A DNA stretch of 37,555 nt from Crocinitomicaceae bacterium (GCA_030727405.1 JANRBR010000005.1:1-37555); one strand, 5' to 3'. Shown: positions 6,691 to 16,175, counted from the first letter of the stretch. Program-made: numbers and translations. Notes: generated by a model from the letters alone, not told the origin.

Positions 6691-9150
6691 TTACTCTGCA
6701 CCACCTTCGGTTCCTGGCAATTTCGATTTATTTGAGATTTCAAGTTTACCAAACTTGTACCTAGCAGAAACATAAAATCGACGTGTAAGCCATTTGTAGC
6801 TGACAGTTTGCTCAACACCCGGTCGGTTTACTTGCATGTAGAATCCTTGTTTATTAAAAATATCCGTTACACGAGCCCCAACAGTCCATTTACCTCCTTG
6901 AAGTTTTTTCTCAAAAGCCAAATCAATTGGACCTTGACGTTGTGCAATCCCTTGAACGGTGACTCTTGGTCCATTGTAGGTAACACTCAACTGAAGGGTG
7001 GCTGTTTTCTTCCAGAACTCGACAGATGAATTGTATTTAATATTCTGGTTGAAACCTTGTCGATTAGGCAAATCTAACTGATTGGTAGTGTACCAAATAT
7101 AATTGGCGTTGTAGGAAAAGGTATTCTTCCACCAAGTTGTTGGACGGAACATACAAACAAATTCAGTTCCAAGACTTTTCGTTTCAGCAATGTTCATAAA
7201 GGTCACAGAGCTTGTACCATTTTCATAAAACTCTTTTACACGAGAAATAACACCGGTACTATTTCGATAATACGTACTCGCAGTAATGGAATATTTTGCC
7301 TTTTCCAAGGAATAACCCAAATCGAAGGAATGGATAAATTCTGGTTGCAAATATGGATTTCCAGTGCGTAAATTAAACGGATCAGAGTAATTCGTAAAAG
7401 GATTTAAATCTGCCGAGGATGCCCTTGTAATTCTACGGCTATAGCTTAAGCTGATTTCCGATTTTGGCTTTAGTACATAACGCAAATGAGCTGAAGGAAA
7501 AAAATTGAAGTAATGATTAACAATTCGAATGGAGTCTGTCACCAAATTGGGAATTTGATACGCGTTTTCAGCACGCAATCCGCCTTGAAATTTCACACGG
7601 TTAATTTGTTGACCATAGACAGCATACAAACTATAAATTTGCTCGTTGTATTCATACAGGAAATTGGCAAGAGTGTCCTCAAGATTCATTTGCGCGCTCC
7701 AATCGTAAGTAGAAGAGACAGGATTTACGCTTTGATTCCGAATGATTGCCTTGGCACCTGATTCAAATCGCGCTCCTAATGTTGGAAACAAATACGTGAA
7801 ATCAGATTGAAGCGTGGTGATGTTGTTTTTTTCCGTGTTGCGTAACTCTTGAATTAATTCAGGGTAGCTTGTTAAAACAGAATCAGGTGAGTAGTAACGT
7901 TGTGTGTAATAACCTTGTATGTTCTCTTTTCCAAGGGATTGTGTTGCATCAAAGGTTAAGTTACCGCGTTCGTTTTTTAAATCGTACTTGTAATTCACAT
8001 TGAAGTCAACATTTCTTCGTTGAGATGGATCATAAGAGGAACGCAACCACAAACTGTCTCGTTGACCTAATAAATCATAGCTTGAATTCCACAAATCTCC
8101 CGTGCGATCTCTGACACCAATATTTCCCGTGGTAGAAAACCCCAAGGTATTTCGTGCCTTCAAATTAATATCCATTCCAAAACGAAAGGTTTGTCCTGCA
8201 TTTAAATCCGTCCCTACGCGACTTTGGTCCAAGTTAAAATAGGAAGCTCCTGCGCCTTGAGTGATGTTGGAATAGTTGTTTCTGTACCCTTCTAAATAGC
8301 GCGCATTGTAGGTTCCGTAAATATTTAAAATACCTGTTCGATAACTTAAGGACAAATTTCCCTCTCCGACATTTCCTCCCTTTTGAAAGGTGGTAGCCAT
8401 GTTTGTAGAAACTAAGCCGTTGAAACCACTCAATTTGTTCTTTTTCAAAACAATATTGATGATGCCAGAGGTTCCGTCGGGATCGTATTTTGCCGATGGA
8501 TTGGTCACGATTTCCACGCGTTCGATGGAGCCCGCAGGAAGTGCATCCAAAAGTGTTTTACCGTTTCCACCACTCAATGAACTTGGACGACCATCGATCA
8601 AAACGGTAACAGATCCTTCTCCACGCAACATTACGCGTCCATCTTGATCCACTTCCACGGATGGAAGCCTTTGAAGCACGTCATTTGCGGTTCCACCTCG
8701 AACATTCAAGTCTTCCGCAACGTTGTATATTTTTTTATCGATTCCGGCTTGTAACACATCCTTCTCTGCAATCACACTTACTTCACGCTCTGTTTTTTCA
8801 CTGATCTTCCGCATTTTCAAAGTACCAACATTAAAAACCGTCAGACTGGTTTTAATGGAAATGGAAGAAACAAAAATGGGGTCGTAATTCACTAAGGTAA
8901 TTTTTAAAAAATAAGAACCTGCGCTACACGGTATGGAATACTTTCCATCTACATCGGTAAATGCTCCGCTCACAATGCTTGAATCCGCAACGCGAAACAA
9001 ACGAACGGATACGTACTCCAGTGGCTTATTCGATTGCTGATCATGGATTTTACCGATCACCGTACCATCTTCGCTTTGAGCTGGTTTTTGAGCGAAAACA
9101 AAGGGAGAAAATAGAAGTAAAAAGAATAGGAAAGAGAGGGTTTTCTGCAT
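6691..9150 (-). CDS. TonB-dependent receptor-like outer-membrane beta-barrel protein
   Basis: An 819-residue outer-membrane protein with a signal peptide (MQKTLSFLFFLLLFSPFVFA). A carboxypeptidase-regulatory-like beta-sandwich follows at about residues 28-105, then a plug domain (NDVLQRLPSVEVD, SGGNGKTLLDALPAGSIERVEIVTNPSAKYDP), then a long barrel of the outer-membrane beta-barrel 3 type. No SusD partner or TonB-system gene is adjacent, so substrate is unknown; the plug resembles receptors in siderophore, peptide or biopolymer uptake groups. The ATG at 9150 is preferred to the one at 9168 because a promoter lies between and around them. Confidence 0.88.
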   Translation of the reverse strand: MQKTLSFLFFLLLFSPFVFAQKPAQSEDGTVIGKIHDQQSNKPLEYVSVRLFRVADSSIVSGAFTDVDGKYSIPCSAGSYFLKITLVNYDPIFVSSISIKTSLTVFNVGTLKMRKISEKTEREVSVIAEKDVLQAGIDKKIYNVAEDLNVRGGTANDVLQRLPSVEVDQDGRVMLRGEGSVTVLIDGRPSSLSGGNGKTLLDALPAGSIERVEIVTNPSAKYDPDGTSGIINIVLKKNKLSGFNGLVSTNMATTFQKGGNVGEGNLSLSYRTGILNIYGTYNARYLEGYRNNYSNITQGAGASYFNLDQSRVGTDLNAGQTFRFGMDINLKARNTLGFSTTGNIGVRDRTGDLWNSSYDLLGQRDSLWLRSSYDPSQRRNVDFNVNYKYDLKNERGNLTFDATQSLGKENIQGYYTQRYYSPDSVLTSYPELIQELRNTEKNNITTLQSDFTYLFPTLGARFESGAKAIIRNQSVNPVSSTYDWSAQMNLEDTLANFLYEYNEQIYSLYAVYGQQINRVKFQGGLRAENAYQIPNLVTDSIRIVNHYFNFFPSAHLRYVLKPKSEISLSYSRRITRASSADLNPFTNYSDPFNLRTGNPYLQPEFIHSFDLGYSLEKAKYSITASTYYRNSTGVISRVKEFYENGTSSVTFMNIAETKSLGTEFVCMFRPTTWWKNTFSYNANYIWYTTNQLDLPNRQGFNQNIKYNSSVEFWKKTATLQLSVTYNGPRVTVQGIAQRQGPIDLAFEKKLQGGKWTVGARVTDIFNKQGFYMQVNRPGVEQTVSYKWLTRRFYVSARYKFGKLEISNKSKLPGTEGGAE

Positions 9151-9157
9151 AAGGTTA

Positions 9158-9184
9158 CAAAAATACAAAAAGCAGTTTGAACAA
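9158..9184 (-). promoter_or_regulatory. promoter of the TonB-dependent receptor
   Basis: Minus-strand TTG (9184-9182), a 16-nt spacer and TATTTTTG (9165-9158). The -7 element ends only seven bases before the ATG at 9150, so the leader would be very short. Confidence 0.5.
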
Positions 9185-9276
9185 TGGAAAAATATCTATT
9201 CTAAGTAAATGATTGGAAAATATAGAAATCAACAGAGACTTTTGATGCAATATTTCAAGAATTAGCTAAAAAAAAT

Positions 9277-9284
9277 TATCTTTG
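9277..9284 (+). promoter_or_regulatory. -7 element before the TPR-ribH-glmM genes
   Basis: TATCTTTG matches TAnnTTTG and sits 19 bases before the ATG at 9304. A TTG at the proper spacing is not seen. The 9151-9303 interval is a divergent promoter region with nothing else recognisable. Confidence 0.5.
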
Positions 9285-9303
9285 CGACCTAAATAACGCG
9301 ATA

Positions 9304-9942
9304 ATGATTGAAAATTTAAGTTTAGACGAATTAAAAGCTAATTTCAACAACAATAAAAAATTCAAATTTGGAACGTACATCGTTGGTGGATTATTGGCTG
9401 CGCTATTATTGTTTTTTGTTTACCGCCAATTAATTTGGGTGCCTGCAAATGAGAAATCAAACGATGGTTGGTGGGTTGCCATGAATTACATTTCAAAAGA
9501 CTCTACTGATCAAGCGATTAAAGTATTGGTTCCATTTGTGAAAAACAACGACGGGAAAACAGGTGGTGAGATTGGACAATACCTTCTTGCTACGCAATAC
9601 ATGAAAAAAGGTGAATTCCGAAAAGCTTTGAAAAATTTAGAAGGTGTTTCCATCGATGATTCTTATATCCGTGTTTTCTCCATCGGTTTGCAAGGTGATT
9701 GTTATTCTGACATGAAAAAATACGACAAAGCGTTGGAAATTTATTTGCAAGCTGCCGATGCTCAAGAAAATGAATTGACAGCCCCTATGTACCTGTTCAA
9801 AGCTGGATTAGTGGCAGAGAAATTGAAAAAGAAAAAAGATGCTGAGGCATATTACACGCGCATTCGTGACGATTACCCTTCGTATGCTTCTCAAAATAGA
9901 ATTGAAATTGATAAATACATCGCTCGTGTGAGCACTAAATAA
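9304..9942 (+). CDS. membrane-anchored tetratricopeptide-repeat protein
   Basis: A 212-residue protein with a short cytoplasmic N-terminus, one membrane helix (residues 24-41) and a C-terminal helical-repeat region. Around residues 95-185 it shows TPR-like pairs (KGEFRKALKNLEGV, CYSDMKKYDKALEIYLQAA, LKKKKDAEAYYTRI). The layout resembles YfgM, a periplasmic TPR protein linked to the Sec translocon and BamB, but the similarity is architectural only. It is followed after eight bases by ribH. It may serve as an inner-membrane chaperone or scaffold facing the periplasm; this is inference. Confidence 0.82.
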   Translation: MIENLSLDELKANFNNNKKFKFGTYIVGGLLAALLLFFVYRQLIWVPANEKSNDGWWVAMNYISKDSTDQAIKVLVPFVKNNDGKTGGEIGQYLLATQYMKKGEFRKALKNLEGVSIDDSYIRVFSIGLQGDCYSDMKKYDKALEIYLQAADAQENELTAPMYLFKAGLVAEKLKKKKDAEAYYTRIRDDYPSYASQNRIEIDKYIARVSTK

Positions 9943-9950
9943 GAAAGACG

Positions 9951-10442
9951 ATGGCGACAGCCAACAAAAATCTATCTTCGTATTCAACTGAAAACATAAG
10001 TAATGGTGCCGATTTTAAAATCGGCATTGTTGTTTCTGATTGGAACGACCACATTACAAATCGATTAATGGATGGTGCCATTACAACCTTGCTTGAAAAT
10101 GGTGTTGCCGAATCCAATATTCACATTCAGCGCGTCCCTGGTGCGTTTGAATTACCGCTAGGAGCACAATATTTCTGTGAACGCACCGACATTGATGGCG
10201 TCATTACCATTGGCGTAGTCATTCAAGGTGAAACGCGTCACTTTGATTTTGTTTGCAGTGGCACAACACAGGGAATCATGGATGTGATGTTAAAACACAA
10301 TAAGCCAGTGGCATTTTGTGTTCTGACTGACAATCACGAACAACAGTCCTTGGATCGCGCTGGTGGAAAACATGGAAATAAAGGAATCGAAGCGGCAGCA
10401 GCTTGCTTGCAAATGATCTCCAATAAGAAGAAATTCGCTTAA
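9951..10442 (+). CDS. ribH: 6,7-dimethyl-8-ribityllumazine synthase
   Basis: A 163-residue enzyme of the penultimate step of riboflavin synthesis. It condenses 5-amino-6-ribitylaminouracil with 3,4-dihydroxy-2-butanone 4-phosphate, normally in a large oligomeric shell. Signature segments are IGIVVSDWND, the PGAFELPLGAQ loop, GVVIQGETRHFDFVC with catalytic His97, and the C-terminal SLDRAGGKHGNKG phosphate-binding stretch. About 20 residues before the conserved core are a normal flexible N-terminus. No FMN riboswitch is seen upstream. Other riboflavin genes are not in the window. Confidence 0.97.
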   Translation: MATANKNLSSYSTENISNGADFKIGIVVSDWNDHITNRLMDGAITTLLENGVAESNIHIQRVPGAFELPLGAQYFCERTDIDGVITIGVVIQGETRHFDFVCSGTTQGIMDVMLKHNKPVAFCVLTDNHEQQSLDRAGGKHGNKGIEAAAACLQMISNKKKFA

Positions 10443-10451
10443 CTTTAACAC

Positions 10452-11846
10452 ATGACATTAATAAAATCAATATCTGGTATCCGTGGAACCATTGGTGGAA
10501 CTGTGGACAATGGCCTAACCCCCATAGACGCTGTTAAATTTGCTGCAGCCTATGGAACCTGGTTAATGGAACGAAATCCTGGAAAAAAAATCCGCGTGGT
10601 GATCGGTCGCGATGCGCGCATTTCCGGCGCTATGATTTCTGACCTAGTCGTTTCTACCCTCATCGGACTCGGTATTGATGTGATCAACTTAGGACTTTCC
10701 ACTACTCCAACTGTTGAGGTGGCAGTTCCGATGGAAGAAGCACAGGGCGGAATTATTTTAACCGCTAGCCATAACCCAAAGCAATGGAATGCCTTGAAAT
10801 TGCTTAATGAAAAAGGAGAATTCATCAGTGGAGCAGATGGAGAAGAAGTGTTAAACATTGCAGAACAAGAGCGTTATGTTTTCGCTGAAGTAGACGACCT
10901 AGGGACCGTTCGCAACGATGATTCGTATTTACAAAAACACATCGATGCTATCTTGGCTTTGCCATTGGTGGACAAAGCAGCAATTGCTTCGGCAGACTTT
11001 AACATTGTGGTAGATGCGGTTAATTCTACCGGAGGAATTTTTGTCCCAGCAATGCTTCGTGCATTAGGCGTTACGAAAATCACAGAAATGTACTGTGAAC
11101 CAACAGGACATTTCCCACACAACCCTGAACCACTTCCAGAACACCTAACTGATTTATCTGCTAAAATACTTGAAGTAAATGCCGATTTTGGCATAACAGT
11201 GGATCCAGATGTGGATCGCTTGGCTTTGGTTTGCGAAGATGGATCGATGTTTGGAGAAGAATATACGTTAGTTGCCTGTGCAGATTACGTGTTAAAACAT
11301 ACTCCTGGTTCAACCGTATCAAATTTATCCTCTACCCGAGCACTTCGCGACATCACGGAGAACCACGGTTTACTCTACGCAGCAGCTGCAGTAGGCGAGG
11401 TAAATGTCGTTACTAAAATGAAAGAAGTTCATGCGGTTATCGGCGGTGAAGGAAATGGTGGGATTATTTATCCTGAATTACATTACGGGCGTGATTCACT
11501 TGTGGGAATTGCCTTGTTTTTGAGCCACTTGGCACATGAGAAAAAAAGCGTTTCCGCTCTTCGTGACAGCTATCCGAAATACACCATTTCTAAAAATAAA
11601 ATCGAACTGACACCAGAAATCGATGTGGACAAAGTATTAGCGGATATGGCAGCAAAATACGCTCATGAAGAAGTCGATACGATCGATGGTGTGAAAATTT
11701 ACATTGCGAAAGAATGGGTGCACCTGAGAAAAAGCAATACGGAACCCATTATCCGCATTTATTCTGAAAGCAAAGATGAACTAGCTGCAAATCAACTGGC
11801 AAAACGCATTATTGAGGAAATTAACCACTGTATTTTAGGACTATAA
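10452..11846 (+). CDS. glmM: phosphoglucosamine mutase
   Basis: A 464-residue alpha-D-phosphohexomutase converting glucosamine-6-phosphate to glucosamine-1-phosphate for UDP-GlcNAc, peptidoglycan and LPS synthesis. The catalytic phosphoserine is Ser106 in TASHNP. The metal loop is DPDVDR (251-256), with Val replacing the more common Ala. The sugar-binding GGEGNGG follows, and the phosphate-binding RKSNTEPIIRIY lies near the C-terminus. The N-terminal SGIRGTIGG is typical of Bacteroidota GlmM; phosphomannomutase activity is the alternative. It lies nine bases after ribH and converges on the minus-strand gene ending at 11866, with no clear terminator between. Confidence 0.92.
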   Translation: MTLIKSISGIRGTIGGTVDNGLTPIDAVKFAAAYGTWLMERNPGKKIRVVIGRDARISGAMISDLVVSTLIGLGIDVINLGLSTTPTVEVAVPMEEAQGGIILTASHNPKQWNALKLLNEKGEFISGADGEEVLNIAEQERYVFAEVDDLGTVRNDDSYLQKHIDAILALPLVDKAAIASADFNIVVDAVNSTGGIFVPAMLRALGVTKITEMYCEPTGHFPHNPEPLPEHLTDLSAKILEVNADFGITVDPDVDRLALVCEDGSMFGEEYTLVACADYVLKHTPGSTVSNLSSTRALRDITENHGLLYAAAAVGEVNVVTKMKEVHAVIGGEGNGGIIYPELHYGRDSLVGIALFLSHLAHEKKSVSALRDSYPKYTISKNKIELTPEIDVDKVLADMAAKYAHEEVDTIDGVKIYIAKEWVHLRKSNTEPIIRIYSESKDELAANQLAKRIIEEINHCILGL

Positions 11847-11865
11847 TAAAAAAATAGACAAAGGC

Positions 11866-12561
11866 TTACTTTTCTTTGAAGACAGCATCGCTGATTCCCT
11901 TGTTTACTTTGTAATTGGTTAATTTAATGGTGATTGTTCCTTTTTGGTCCTTGTTGGCCGTTTTCTTTTTTTGATTATCCGTTTTGTTTAAATCAGCTGC
12001 GACGCTCTTCGGCATTTTAAACTTCTTTACATCGATGGTGAAAATTAATTGACTCGGAAGACCAAAAGCTACTTCAGCACCATAAGAATAATCGACCGTA
12101 ACGGTTCCACTGGAACGTGTGGTGACCTGAGAACGCATGATGACATCCCTCTTCGTATCAATCCAAAGTTTGGCTAAAATGATCTCACTTGTTTCTCCCG
12201 TTGGAATCACCGAAACCAAATTTGTTTGAATTTCTTTAATGGTTTTCACCCCTCCTGAAACAGCCATATAAGAACCTTTCTTCATTAAAAATGCATTCAC
12301 ATCCGTAAAACCTTGTTTCGGCAAAATGGCAATCCCTTTGGAAACCACCTTGAATTTATCCTTCTGCTTGTAATAGATCGATGCCGTTACCGGCATGATT
12401 TTAATCAATGGGATATTCGCGCGAATGTTCGCACTCACGGAATAATCCTTAACGGTATTCAACTTCTGTACAACTTGCTGAACAATGGCATTCGCATCTG
12501 CATCCTGCGCTCGGGTAGAAAATGCAGCAATGACGATAAATAAAGTGGCGATTAATTTCAT
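11866..12561 (-). CDS. LolA-like periplasmic protein
   Basis: A 231-residue exported protein with a signal peptide (MKLIATLFIVIAAFSTRAQ). The mature part looks like the half-barrel LolA/LppX fold: an N-terminal helix (DANAIVQQVVQKLNTVKDY) followed by long beta strands, including ASIYYKQKDKFKVVSKG. That fold carries lipoproteins or lipids across the periplasm. Its start overlaps the permease stop by one base (TAATG), tying it to the ABC pair encoded upstream. It may be a periplasmic partner of that transporter rather than the housekeeping LolA; that is inference. A lysine-rich insert near residues 195-210 is unusual. Confidence 0.72.
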   Translation of the reverse strand: MKLIATLFIVIAAFSTRAQDADANAIVQQVVQKLNTVKDYSVSANIRANIPLIKIMPVTASIYYKQKDKFKVVSKGIAILPKQGFTDVNAFLMKKGSYMAVSGGVKTIKEIQTNLVSVIPTGETSEIILAKLWIDTKRDVIMRSQVTTRSSGTVTVDYSYGAEVAFGLPSQLIFTIDVKKFKMPKSVAADLNKTDNQKKKTANKDQKGTITIKLTNYKVNKGISDAVFKEK

Positions 12562-13403
12562 TAGGAGGTGATGTCTTTTTTATTGAATTTATACAAAGCG
12601 ATGAGAATCAGCACAACATTGTGAGCTAAAAGGATCAACACAGAATTACGAATGGTCGACCAAGGAACAGGATCCTCAAAAAAGGACCTCCAAGATGCCA
12701 TGTGCGTGGTGAATAAGAACGGTTTAATAGAATCAAAAACAGAAACATCTAAGGATCCAATGATGGTGAATAAGATGATAATGGCCATGGTACTTACAAT
12801 TGGGCCAATCGAGTTTTCTGCAAAGGCTGAAAGGCAAATGGACAAGGTTGAAATAGTCAGCAAAGCAAGGTAAGCAACGCCAAAACTTAAACCATATCGC
12901 CAAAGAATGTCTTGTTCTTTTAAAATGACCAATCCATCGCTGTTTAAAACGATTAAATCGCCCGATCCAAATATCCACTTTCCAACAATTAAGGCTAAAA
13001 AGCCAAGCCATAGCGTCAATATTAAGGTATATACAGCCCCAGCAATAAATTTAGATAAAACAATTTGCGTGCGAGAAATAGGCTTTGTTGCCAACATTCG
13101 AATCGTTCCCATTGCGGCTTCCCCAGAAATCAAATCACCGGTCACAAGGCTAACCAATAAGGGTATGTGGACAATCAACATTTGTAAAATGATGAACGCA
13201 ATCAAATTGCCATTCAGGATATTTCCATTAAACGACAAGGTTTGTTCAAACGATGCTGTCACAAAGGAAATAAACGATTTTCCATCCGCTTTCATGGCAA
13301 ATAAAATAATCAGCACCAATAAAGTCAATGCACCAATCCCCAAATAGCTACGAGGCTTTGCTAGAATTTTAATGAATTCGTTGTACGTATTTTTTAGCAG
13401 CAT
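12561..13403 (-). CDS. ABC-2 type transporter permease
   Basis: A 280-residue inner-membrane protein with six predicted helices (about 20-36, 67-88, 118-141, 169-192, 198-218 and 253-271). The segment SGEAAMGTIRMLATKPISRTQIVLSKF between helices 2 and 3 is characteristic of the NosY/GldF-like ABC-2 permease group. It has no ATPase domain and relies on the gene before it, which it overlaps by one base (TAATG), as it does the LolA-like gene after it. Substrate unknown. Confidence 0.88.
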   Translation of the reverse strand: MLLKNTYNEFIKILAKPRSYLGIGALTLLVLIILFAMKADGKSFISFVTASFEQTLSFNGNILNGNLIAFIILQMLIVHIPLLVSLVTGDLISGEAAMGTIRMLATKPISRTQIVLSKFIAGAVYTLILTLWLGFLALIVGKWIFGSGDLIVLNSDGLVILKEQDILWRYGLSFGVAYLALLTISTLSICLSAFAENSIGPIVSTMAIIILFTIIGSLDVSVFDSIKPFLFTTHMASWRSFFEDPVPWSTIRNSVLILLAHNVVLILIALYKFNKKDITS

Positions 13404-14317
13404 TAGGATTGAATTATTTTCATGAAAAAATCTTCGAGTTTTCGCTTAGGTTCCATGGAGTGAACGGAGATGCCTTGTTCCACAAAAGCTTGATTGACCA
13501 ACGGAACATGTTTCTTTTCAATTTGAATTTCAATGTTTCGATCATTTAAACACTTATAACTTGCCTCTTTGAATTGATCCGTTAAAATCCGAACGGCTTT
13601 ATCCAAGTCATCCAGCTCCATTTGAACAACCATTTCTTGCGCGTTTAACAATTCTTTCACGTCCCCTTCGATGATGGATTGTCCTTTATTGATAATGACC
13701 ATGCGATTGGAAATCAACTCAATTTCGGACAATTGATGAGAAGACAAAATCACCGTCTTGTTTTGCTCTGTTTTTAACCTCAATATAAGTTTACGAATTT
13801 CGACAATTCCTTGAGGATCGAGTCCGGTGGTTGGTTCATCTAAAACGATTAATTCCGGTTGATGAAGCAATGTTTGCGCGATACCCAAGCGTTGTTTCAT
13901 TCCGTGTGAAAAACCACTTACCTTATCTTTGTTGCGTCCATTTAGTCCTACAAAGTCCAGCATTTCGGCGATTTCACGCCTTGACACATCTTTCCCAGAA
14001 ATTCGAGCAAATATCTCCAGGTTTTTTTCTGCAGATAAATAGCGGTAAAAATCGGGTTTCTCAATGATGCTTCCGATTTTTGACAAGACTTCATTTCGAT
14101 GCGTTGACAACTCTTTTCCAAATAATTCAATCGAACCATGATTTGCTTGAATCAAGGACAACATGCAACGAATGGTCGTGCTCTTCCCTGCCCCATTCGG
14201 ACCTAAAAAACCAAACACATCGCCTTTGTTTACTGTAAAGGAAACATCCTTCACCGCTTGAAAACTTCCAAATTTTTTAGCGAGGTGCTGAACTTTTATG
14301 ATTTCCGTGTTTTCCAT
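13403..14317 (-). CDS. ABC transporter ATP-binding protein
   Basis: A 304-residue ATPase of the NatA/CcmA-like family that drives ABC-2 permeases. Walker A is GPNGAGKST (39-47), the signature region VSGFSHGMKQRLG is around 133-145, and Walker B LIVLDEP is at 156-162. A C-terminal domain of about 80 residues follows, common in this subfamily. It is first in the three-gene minus-strand unit and overlaps the permease start by one base. The start ATG at 14317 directly precedes the conserved N-terminus. The promoter is unclear; TAAATTTA near 14325 is only a weak -7 match. Confidence 0.93.
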   Translation of the reverse strand: MENTEIIKVQHLAKKFGSFQAVKDVSFTVNKGDVFGFLGPNGAGKSTTIRCMLSLIQANHGSIELFGKELSTHRNEVLSKIGSIIEKPDFYRYLSAEKNLEIFARISGKDVSRREIAEMLDFVGLNGRNKDKVSGFSHGMKQRLGIAQTLLHQPELIVLDEPTTGLDPQGIVEIRKLILRLKTEQNKTVILSSHQLSEIELISNRMVIINKGQSIIEGDVKELLNAQEMVVQMELDDLDKAVRILTDQFKEASYKCLNDRNIEIQIEKKHVPLVNQAFVEQGISVHSMEPKRKLEDFFMKIIQS

Positions 14318-14347
14318 TCCATAAATTTAAGGATTTCTTTTGCTTGT

Positions 14348-14809
14348 TTACGCAACTTTAGTTGCAAACAAGGACGCTACTTTCTTGGTACGGTAATCGA
14401 AAATCTGCTTGAGTTTGGGTTTGACAATGATGGGATGTAGTAATTTCCCGAGAAGACCAAAAGGCAATTCATAACTCACGATATCGGTCATCTCTACGCC
14501 TCCCTCGACTTGTTTAAAATGATGTTCGTGGTGCCAAATCTTATAAGGCCCTTTTCGTTGTTCATCAATAAAAAAGTGACCTTCCTTCACCGCTTTGATT
14601 TCGGTAATCCAATTCATAGGGATGCCCAACAAAGGAGTTACCTTGTATTCAATCATCATGCCTTCATACATCTTTGCTTCCAGATCGGTTTTAATGATGA
14701 ATCCCATTCCTGGTGGAGTGATTTCCTTCAAATTTGCTGGAGAAGAAAAGTATTCCCAACATACATCTATGCTTGTGGGAATGAACTGTTTTGTTTTAAG
14801 TTGATACAT
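14348..14809 (-). CDS. SRPBCC (START-like) family protein
   Basis: A 153-residue protein with a START/polyketide-cyclase-like helix-grip fold: a first strand with QFIPTSIDVCWEYFSSPANLKEITPP, then alternating strands, then a long C-terminal helix ending FDYRTKKV. Such proteins bind hydrophobic ligands; the ligand here is unknown. The ATG at 14809 is preferred to the one at 14845, because the upstream extension lacks family similarity. It lies between the ABC-2 unit and the thiolase on the same strand, and the terminator at 14851-14882 separates it from the thiolase. Confidence 0.8.
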   Translation of the reverse strand: MYQLKTKQFIPTSIDVCWEYFSSPANLKEITPPGMGFIIKTDLEAKMYEGMMIEYKVTPLLGIPMNWITEIKAVKEGHFFIDEQRKGPYKIWHHEHHFKQVEGGVEMTDIVSYELPFGLLGKLLHPIIVKPKLKQIFDYRTKKVASLFATKVA

Positions 14810-14850
14810 AATTACAAAACAAGTATCGACAAGAAATGTTTTCATAAAAC

Positions 14851-14882
14851 AAAAAAGGACAGAATTTAAATTCTGCCCTTTA
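14851..14882 (-). terminator. terminator downstream of the thiolase
   Basis: The perfect 16-nt palindrome CAGAATTTAAATTCTG (14860-14875) extends through flanking G/C pairs. On the minus strand it is followed by a run of T (14856-14851). It lies 27 bases after the thiolase stop. Confidence 0.8.
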
Positions 14883-14908
14883 TAAAGTGTACAATTTATC
14901 TTGTTTGA

Positions 14909-16087
14909 TTAGATGTTCTCGATGATCATTGCAGAGGCACCACCTCCACCATTGCAAATTCCAGCGCCACCAATTTTAGCATTGTTTTGCTTTAATACAT
15001 TGATTAAGGTAACAATCACACGCGAACCTGAATTTCCAAGAGGATGTCCCAAAGCGACTGCTCCACCATTCACATCCACTTTAGATGGATCTAGCCCTAG
15101 TATTTTTGTGTTGGCAATTCCAACCACCGCAAACGCTTCATTTAATTCCCAAAAATCAACATCCGAAACGCTCATGTTTACTTTTGCCAAAGCTTTTGGA
15201 ATTGCCAATGAAGGCGCTGTTGTAAACCATTCAGGTTCTTGCGCCGCATCTGCGTAGCTTACGATTTTAGCAATAGGAGTCAAACCAAATTTCGCAACTG
15301 CTTCTTCTGATGCCAATACCAAAGCGGATGCTCCATCGTTCAATGTGGAAGCATTCGCTGCTGTAATCGTTCCTTCTTTGTCAAAAGCTGGACGTAAACT
15401 TGGAATTTTATCCAAGAAAACATTTTTATATTCTTCATCCTCTGAAACCATGATTGGATCCCCTTTTCGTTGAGGAACTGCAACAGGTACAACTTCATTA
15501 TTGAATCGTCCAGCTTTCCAAGCATTTGCTGCTTTCGTGTATGAATCTATTGCAAATTGATCCTGATCCTCACGTGTGATTTGGTGCTCTTTCGCGCACA
15601 ATTCAGCGCAGTTACCCATGGGTACTTTATTGTATACGTCAAGAAGACCATCCTTAGTGATTCCGTCCAACATGCTAATGTTACCAAATTTAACGCCATT
15701 TCGACCGTCTAAATAATGAGGAACTTGAGACATGTTCTCCATTCCGCCAGCTACAACTACATGGTTGTCTCCTGCCAAAATACTTTGAGCACCGAGCATA
15801 ATCGCCTTCATTCCGGATGCACAAACTTTGTTTACGGTTGTACACGGTACATTTTTACCAAGTCCAGCACCAAGTGCAGCTTGACGAGCGGGCGCTTGAC
15901 CAACTCCAGCTTGAAGTACATTCCCCATAAATACTTCATCAATGATGGACGCATTTACGTTTCCTTTTTCTAATGCTCCTTTGATGGCAACAGATCCTAA
16001 TTGCGTTGCAGGAATGCTTGATAAGCCACCCATGAAAGCTCCCATAGGAGTTCTTGCAGCAGCGACGATGTAAACAGTTTTTGACAT
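14909..16087 (-). CDS. acetyl-CoA C-acetyltransferase (thiolase)
   Basis: A 392-residue thiolase catalysing reversible condensation of two acetyl-CoA to acetoacetyl-CoA, or thiolysis in the other direction. The nucleophile is Cys89 (VNKVCASGMKA); the general-acid/base residues are His348 (GHPLGNSG) and Cys378 (GICNGGGGAS). GGMENMS is also typical. The length matches AtoB/PhaA enzymes. No other fatty-acid or ketone-body gene is adjacent, so the direction of flux is unclear, although fumarylacetoacetase elsewhere in the window would generate acetoacetate. It is transcribed away from the VWA gene from the shared interval 16088-16188. Confidence 0.94.
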   Translation of the reverse strand: MSKTVYIVAAARTPMGAFMGGLSSIPATQLGSVAIKGALEKGNVNASIIDEVFMGNVLQAGVGQAPARQAALGAGLGKNVPCTTVNKVCASGMKAIMLGAQSILAGDNHVVVAGGMENMSQVPHYLDGRNGVKFGNISMLDGITKDGLLDVYNKVPMGNCAELCAKEHQITREDQDQFAIDSYTKAANAWKAGRFNNEVVPVAVPQRKGDPIMVSEDEEYKNVFLDKIPSLRPAFDKEGTITAANASTLNDGASALVLASEEAVAKFGLTPIAKIVSYADAAQEPEWFTTAPSLAIPKALAKVNMSVSDVDFWELNEAFAVVGIANTKILGLDPSKVDVNGGAVALGHPLGNSGSRVIVTLINVLKQNNAKIGGAGICNGGGGASAMIIENI

Positions 16088-16175
16088 ATTCTTGAAAATT
16101 TTTACGAATTTACGTATTCCTTTTTTGAAATTGATTTTAAGGGAAAAGAAATCGCCACATTTCCGGAATTGTCCT

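Noticed and set aside
12907..13347. 146-codon plus-strand frame opposite the ABC-2 permease
   Set aside because: It is a shadow of the hydrophobic permease; the translation lacks any domain, and the permease frame is strongly supported.
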